This document shows positions 58,730 through 64,000 of a stretch of DNA of 64,000 nt, one piece after another. The stretch comes from Silene latifolia (taxonomy: Eukaryota; Streptophyta; Magnoliopsida; Caryophyllales; Caryophyllaceae): the NCBI RefSeq assembly GCF_048544455.1, contig NC_133538.1:447653311-447717310 (forward strand), written 5' to 3'. The notes below the pieces were generated by a model. The model was not told the origin of the DNA, searched no databases, and saw only the letters and a program-made list of their open reading frames with translations. How positions within the stretch are numbered: position 1 is the first letter of the stretch; each line of letters starts with the position of its first letter. Position numbers and translations under genes: made by a program.

Positions 58730-59222
58730 TCTTTTAAATTCTTTGGAGCATGTTTGTAATGTAAATTCATAATCTATTGTAATTTATTTATATCATGTAT
58801 TTGTCTTATTTGCATCATATCCTTGTATAATTTGCTCGTATGTCTCACATGTAAATGAATCTAAATCTTCATTTAGACCTCAATTGGATGCTAAATTGTA
58901 TGTCAAACCGACTTAGTAATAATTTAAATGCTAGGATAAATCACTTGTTTGTTGCATTGCATGAATTATATCAGCAACACATCTAGTATAAATGATTTCC
59001 ATTATCATTAGTAGAGGCCGCTATCGAAACGGGCAGGATTAGATGTTCAAATAAAGAGCTTCCTAATACATACCTTCACCCCTTATTCAAGATCTCTTTG
59101 GACATCCTTGTTCATTGGTATCGCGAGAGTCATTTTAGATATAGAGTACCGAGGGTAACGAATTTCTTAGTGTTCATGTCATTACTTTGTGTCTTGACAT
59201 GACATTAAGTATTCGAACGGTT

Positions 59223-59254
59223 CCAATTTTTATAAAAATTGGTGGCAACTCCAC
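59223..59254 (+). other. Tat LTR end palindrome and primer binding site
   Basis: CCAATTTTTATAAAAATTGG is a perfect 20-bp palindrome at 59223-59242; TGGCAACTCCAC follows, like the TGGCGACTCCACTGGGGA site of Tat/Ogre elements. A second, similar word GTCGACTCCGCTAGAGATGA lies at 59413. Confidence 0.7.
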
Positions 59255-60973
59255 AAATGCAGGGTTGTTTATACCTTTCACCGGTTTCAATGCCTTTCAA
59301 ATCGGTAACGACCCATGATGTGCTTTGTTCAGAAAGTTCCGTTGGAGAACTGTCGCCGCCTCAATTCCAACACGCAGATGCACGCCGCGCGGGTGGCTTG
59401 GCCCACAGTTTGTCGACTCCGCTAGAGATGATACACTTAGACTTAGTCTAGTGTTATCTAGGGTGAAACTTGAAGGAGGTTGCAGATGGTTTATTTAAAA
59501 CAGTTGTTGATTTTCATTTCTCGATCTTCTTAGATCGTTTTATCTACCCTTCCTAGGCTCTTAACAAACCAATTCAACCAAGCGTCCCGTCTCGATAGCG
59601 CAAATTCTTATTTGTTCTTAGAAGATGGATAGCAATTGACGTCAACCACACCGTGATGCTTACTCATGTTTGCATCAAGAGCTTTCACTACTCGAGCGAA
59701 TGGAACTAGGAACTGAGCTTACGCATGTTTGGCACGGACCTCTCCACATACCAGGGTTTGATAGTTTGGTGTGGCAACCACCCTTCTAAACCAAAACTCG
59801 TCACTTGCACTGAACATACCGTTATGATGTTTGTTTATGTATTTATAATATGTATTTTCCGAGCTAATCACATGTCTAAATATCACAACTGTAAACCAAA
59901 TAATGTCAAAATTCCTATAGATAATTCAATTTGCAATCTTTTAAAAAACGAAATACCTTTTGTAAACCAAATAATGCCAAATTATCTGTAACTAAAATTC
60001 CAATTTTCAAATTTCAATTTTGTAAAAAAAAACTTTCACCAAAAAAAATCCAAAAAGAAAAACATCAATTTTTTTTGGAAAAATCTAAACAAAAAAAATC
60101 TTTTAAAAAAAAATATGTAAATTCAAATGGGCTAAATTAGTGTAAGTATTCGAATCCAGTCATTTCTTAGTCAAAACTCTGTCGGGTAATAAACCCGTCT
60201 TCCCTTACATTTTGGGTCATCAAAATTTGAGCCAAGTCCAAAAGTGTTACGCCGTCATTTTGGACCCCCCTTATCCCAAGTCATTTAGAATCCAAACATT
60301 CCCGACATCTCGGGTCACACCCCTGAGTCCTACACGAAAGAATTAGTGTGCTTTACATTTAAAAATCTGTTTTCTTTCAAAAGCTTTCTTTTAAACATCA
60401 AGAGACACGCTTCGAGTATCAGCATTCACACTCAAGCCTAGAGTCAAGTCTATTGTAAACACGTGTCTTCGTCCCAATGGCGATCTCTGTCGTCAATCCC
60501 GTCAATAAAGTCATTATAAAAACGTCACGCTGTCAAAGTCAACACTGGAGTGTAAAGTCAAAGCCAAACACCGTGAATTCAAATATGAGATGTCACTAAC
60601 GACATTTCACGAAATAACAATCGAGTCTAGTTATCCCGTCTTATCCTTATACATGTCCCTTCGTGTACCATTTGTTTGTCGCCTTAGTATGCGTCATCCT
60701 GTGCTAAATAAAGTTATAACGCGCGTCATTTCTGTTGAGTAGGAATCCCGCAAGTTCCGCCAGTCAACAAGGTTCTGAAGCAGCTCAAGCCACAATCACC
60801 GTGTCTCTTCAAGACGTTTATGCCATGGTCCTATGAGTTCAAGCTTTGGCGGAAAATGTTCAAGCTACAGTTAAAATTTGAGCATTCGCGTCCTCACCCT
60901 TGAGAATGGGATGGGGAAAAAGAACACGCCACCTTGAGAAACCATTAGTATAGGTCGTCGAACGCCTATATCT
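59255..60973 (+). pseudogene. Tat-type leader with a gag remnant
   Basis: 59255-60720 is a leader without a gene; 59930-60120 is A-rich. At 60750-60880 a plus frame reads QGSEAAQATITVSLQDVYAM, a stop, then VQALAENVQATVKI, resembling the start of Tat gag. It breaks off before 60974, where another LTR begins. Confidence 0.4.
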
Positions 60974-62257
60974 TGTAATAACCATCGTTCTAAGAAGCCA
61001 AATATAATACCCACGATGTTTAAGAACTCTTTTGACCGACCCTTTGACCAGGAAAGACCCTAGGAAGGGATGTGTGAGAGACTAGGATAGGATAAGTACC
61101 TTATGAGAGTGGTTACTCGACCTAGCAGGGACTACTCGGCCGAGTATTGTTTATACTCGACCGAGTAGAGCCTACTCGGCTGAGTATGTAAGTACTTGAC
61201 CGAGTATGGCTGCTGTTGACGCGTTGATATAAAATCGCGAGTTCGCAAGATTTATTTCATTTTTTCACATTTTCGATAGTTCCTCTTCCTCTAACCCTAG
61301 CCTACCTCTCTCTCACCAATCACCCCTACCTCCATACACTCTCATACATGTAGACTATATCTCAACCATGGGAAAGACGGGGTTTGCATAGGAAGGATGT
61401 GTGCGTGGTCGTCGTCCGTGTCACCGTCGGTATGTGTTATTAGGATTCGTCTCGGAGTCTTGCTTGGCTGTGTATGGATGCATTTTCATGGTCAGTGTTT
61501 AGGTAGGGTTTCCCTATTCAGTTTCTGTTAATTGAATTAAGATGTGATTGTATTGTGTTTCCTGTTATCTGCTGATCATCGGAGTGTTGGTGTTGTGGTG
61601 GTGGTTGTGATGTGGTGGTGTTGTGATGATTGTGGTGGAGTCACTTATGGGAGTTGCTTCACGCCCTAGTTCGCCCTCCGTGGAACCCGTCACGGGAGGG
61701 GATGTGCACATAAAGGGACAGGGTTATCGCTCGTTGATGAGTGGGTTTTAGGTGAGGATTGGCTGCGGTCCCCCCACTGGCGGCGTGGGATACCTGTTGC
61801 GATGGGTAGTCTGGTAGAGCTACGCACCTCGGTGTGTAGTCGGTTACTGTGTGAGATCGGGAGATCGTAGATGGTGGATGATCAGCTGGTTACTTATCAT
61901 GCTTGTCTTATTTAAATTGTTCATTAACTGGCCACGTGTTATGTTTTCAAAACTGTGGTGATCCATTCGGGGATGGTGAGCAGTTGGCTTAGCAGGTACA
62001 GTGGTTTGTTGCTGTCGGGCATGGACGAAATCGAGTCACCACGCTCACGGCATAGGTGTTCAGACGTATGAGTTCTTTAGCAGTCATAGTTATCTCTTGT
62101 ATTCAGTTTGGTACCGTGGTTATAAAGTGTTAAGTAATTAATTATAAATGTTCTTTTATTGTCTATTTGATCTACTACCTCGGGTGATAGAGATGGTAAC
62201 AACTTCACACACTGAGATGGTCCTTGGTAAGGCATCCTGGTGTGCGAGGATGTTACA
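60974..62257 (+). repeat. 5' LTR of a plus-strand Gypsy-like element
   Basis: Starts TGTAATAACCATCG, ends GCGAGGATGTTACA, and is followed by the PBS-like CGGTATTAGAGC. Its TGTAAT...GTTACA ends are like those of the Gypsy at 29497. A GTG-rich stretch lies at 61580-61640. The partner LTR is outside the window. Confidence 0.7.
61115..61206. repeat. Five palindromic 13-mers at about 20-bp spacing (LTR)
   Basis: Units related to ACTCGGCCGAGTA start at 61115, 61134, 61155, 61174 and 61194. Spacing is 19, 21, 19 and 20. The central and best unit is a perfect inverted repeat. Confidence 0.93.
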
Positions 62258-62260
62258 AAG

Positions 62261-62272
62261 CGGTATTAGAGC
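62261..62272 (+). other. Primer binding site, degenerate
   Basis: CGGTATTAGAGC, two changes from TGGTATCAGAGC, 3 bases after the LTR end. Confidence 0.7.
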
Positions 62273-62980
62273 CAACGATTTTGGAACCTGAACCAATGAA
62301 TCAAATTAATATAGGGTGTCAAATTAAAATGAACCTGGTGTATGTGCATTGGGAGCCCAGCCGATGCTAGATTTTGGGTGAGTAGGCGCCCTCATTTCAA
62401 AATCACGGCCCCATCGTGCTTAAGCTAGTCACTGGGAAAGGGTAGCTGATAAGAGTGTTGTGTAAGGATTATTGTAATGTGCATCAATGTGAGTCTTGCA
62501 TGTAGTAACTATGGTATTGGGAGAGTCCTGAATTGGTTAGAAGGGTTGTTGAAGTGTGACCTGAAATTTGAGTGGTGAAATGTGAAATCATATTGTGTAT
62601 GGCATGGTTAAGATGAATGACCTGTTTAATGGTGGTTGCATCATACGATGGCTAATGTGTCATGAATGTTTGGCCTAATGTGAGCATAAAATGAATTGTG
62701 GAATGTGTAATGTTGTGGTCGTGTAGATTAATCTTTGCAGGTGAAGTAGCTAATTGATATATGCGTATGGGGTATGATGTATTTGTTGTGGTAAGGAAGT
62801 AAGGAATGTAGGTGGAAACGTTGATTGAATTGGTAATAGATATGCATAATTCGTGTTCGATGCGTGATTATGTGGTATAAGTAAGCTCTAACAGTGACGA
62901 GCCGATTGCACGGAACTCCGAACAATGCTACTTGTTTTGCAGGTGTATTAAAATTTGAAATCTCGTTCCTGCTCTCTGAC

Positions 62981-63167
62981 ACTCGACCGAGTAAAGACGC
63001 ATACTCGACCGAGTAGTCCACACTCGGCCGAGTATGGTGGTGCTCGATCGAGTGCTCATTCTTGTCAGATTTAAAATCGCTACTGATCTTGAAAACTCGA
63101 CCGAGCATTCAGAATACTTGACCGAGCAGTCCATACTCGGCGGAGTAAGCCAATGCTCGACCAAGTA
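62981..63167. repeat. Eight palindromic 13-mers in two phased blocks (leader)
   Basis: Units start at 62981, 63003, 63022, 63042 (first block) and 63095, 63116, 63135, 63155 (second block), spacing 19 to 22. Consensus ACTCGACCGAGTA; some units begin GCTCG. Same family as in the LTR. Confidence 0.93.
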
Positions 63168-63349
63168 CGGTTTTATTGAGGCTCAGCCGGGCTATTCAAA
63201 AACCCTATAATGCCTCTTCTTTCTTCTCATTCCGCCTCCAACACTTCCTTCTTCTTCCCTCTAAAACTCCATATCACTTATCTTTCCAGCTCTTAGGTGA
63301 TTTCTTGGTGATTGTTTACTGCTTTCTTGCCAAAAATTTCTTCAAGGTA

Positions 63350-63762
63350 AGGTTTTAAATCAATTTCTCCCTTTAATATTAAAGTTGTCGTATGATTTTT
63401 GTTCAAACATCAAATTCCTCATCATGTGTGACTGAAATCAAGTTTTCCTTTTAATTCCTTGAATTTAATTGCTTATACATATCGTCTATGCCGACACTAG
63501 AACAATTTTATGGCTCAAATCGCTTCTTGAATTTTCTAAGGTTTGACTCAAGTCGAAAATTTCAGTCTTTTTCTTGTTTTGGAATGCTATTTCAAAGCCC
63601 CTTGATGTTGAGAATGATGTCTTTGTGTAAAATACCTGTTATTTTGGTGTGAGAATTTCGTCTTAAAAGGTCGTCTTAAAATTGTATACAATTAGAAAAA
63701 CAGTCCATCTATGGCAGAATCTTTGTGTAAAGCGTCTTTATTAAAAACCTTCTTGTGTGCAG
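63350..63762 (+). other. Possible leader intron before the final ORF
   Basis: TTCAAG|GTAAGG near 63350 and TTGTGTGCAG| at 63762 would form a 5' UTR intron ending one base before the ATG at 63764. T-rich in between. Suggestive only. Confidence 0.35.
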
Positions 63763-63763
63763 T

Positions 63764-64000
63764 ATGCCGAACATAGGAGGCAACGCAAACAAGAGGACTC
63801 GTGCCAATGTCCGATTTGAGACCGGTCAATCCAGTCAAGAACCTGTTGTTCCACCGGGGGAGGCCTATCCATCGGTAATGTTTTCTGATTTCAAGCAGCG
63901 TAAGGTCTTCATAGCCTTAGTGAGTCGTCCTTTCCGACCTACTAGGTGTGTGAACCCCGACATTTTAGAGACACTGGGGATTAAGGAAGACATAACCCAT
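63764..64000 (+). CDS. N-terminal part of an unidentified retroelement ORF, cut by window end
   Basis: 79 codons open from ATG at 63764 to the last base. The start is MPNIGGNANKRTRANVRFE; later FSDFKQRKVFIALVSRPFRP and NPDILETLGIKEDIT. A basic N-terminus followed by a region ending in LGI resembles the first part of plant retrotransposon ORF1/gag-type proteins, where such words precede a longer domain. I cannot name the family. It is 1.5 kb downstream of an LTR and PBS in the same direction, so gag is the likeliest role. Confidence 0.6.
   Translation, partial: MPNIGGNANKRTRANVRFETGQSSQEPVVPPGEAYPSVMFSDFKQRKVFIALVSRPFRPTRCVNPDILETLGIKEDITH

Larger units (their letters stand above)
54903..59242 (+). 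repeat. Tat/Retand-type Gypsy LTR, about 4.3 kb, with an inner LTR-like insertion
   Basis: Starts TGTAGATACCTCATTTTTGC and ends just before PBS TGGCAACTCCAC at 59243. No coding content. GC-rich inverted words with TGCGCCTC recur at 55455-55515, 56085-56145 and 58470-58510. A second Gypsy-type LTR-like segment (about 56690-58430) lies inside, so the native length is nearer 2.6 kb. Only one LTR of the element is in the window. Confidence 0.65.

Noticed and set aside
59725..60140. Plus-strand frames in the Tat leader
   Set aside because: A-rich, low-complexity, no motif.
62981..63167. CRISPR-like array
   Set aside because: Units are 13-bp palindromes with about 7-bp spacers in a eukaryotic retroelement leader; sizes and context do not fit CRISPR.

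Overview
This is plant nuclear DNA made almost entirely of nested transposable elements. I find no intact host gene, no rRNA or tRNA gene and no CRISPR array. Plant origin is shown by GT-AG introns, initiator-Met-tRNA primer binding sites, a plant-type RPA-plus-RepHel Helitron, a SIRE-type Copia element, and Athila-, Tekay- and Tat-type Gypsy elements. The LTR styles (Tat LTRs starting TGTAGATACC, arrays of ACTCGGCCGAGTA) make me favour Caryophyllales, perhaps Caryophyllaceae. That assignment is inference from memory, not measurement.

Layout. The frame of the first 51 kb is one minus-strand SIRE-type Copia element. Its gag, integrase, RT and the start of RNase H lie at 44595-49700. Its RNase H end (2042-2264) and a possible envelope-like ORF (1109-1609) lie 42 kb away. 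The two RNase H halves join exactly inside one Asp codon, which defines a Helitron insertion at 2265-44594 (5' TC, 3' hairpin plus CTAG, host A|T). The Helitron carries an 11-exon RPA1-like gene (4196-6733) and a 9-exon Rep-helicase gene (7772-13592). Both keep every splice phase but contain in-frame stops. An unidentified antisense exon-like ORF sits at 13745-14137. A second complete Helitron 3' terminus at 14671-14699 lies inside the element. It implies either terminator read-through with capture of flanking DNA or a Helitron within a Helitron.

Inside the Helitron lies a decayed minus-strand Copia element (Copia-1, LTRs 15851-17124 and 42467-43744). It in turn hosts two younger minus-strand insertions: Copia-2 (19264-28177, TSD ACATG) and a chromodomain Gypsy element of Tekay type (29497-39733, TSD GGTTT). 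Copia-1 and Copia-2 are related families, similar in LTR, leader and pol.

Right of the SIRE LTR (about 49700-51235) is a decayed plus-strand Athila-type Gypsy fragment (about 51240-54902), cut off before its reverse transcriptase. A long Tat/Retand-type LTR (54903-59242) interrupts it and itself contains another Gypsy-type LTR-like segment (about 56690-58430). A leader with a gag remnant follows. The window ends in a further plus-strand Gypsy-like element: LTR 60974-62257, leader with regularly spaced palindromes, and an open ORF at 63764-64000.

Relative order from nesting: SIRE first, then Helitron, then Copia-1, then Copia-2 and the Gypsy. Only the Gypsy and Copia-2 look recent, because their LTR pairs are nearly identical over most of their length.
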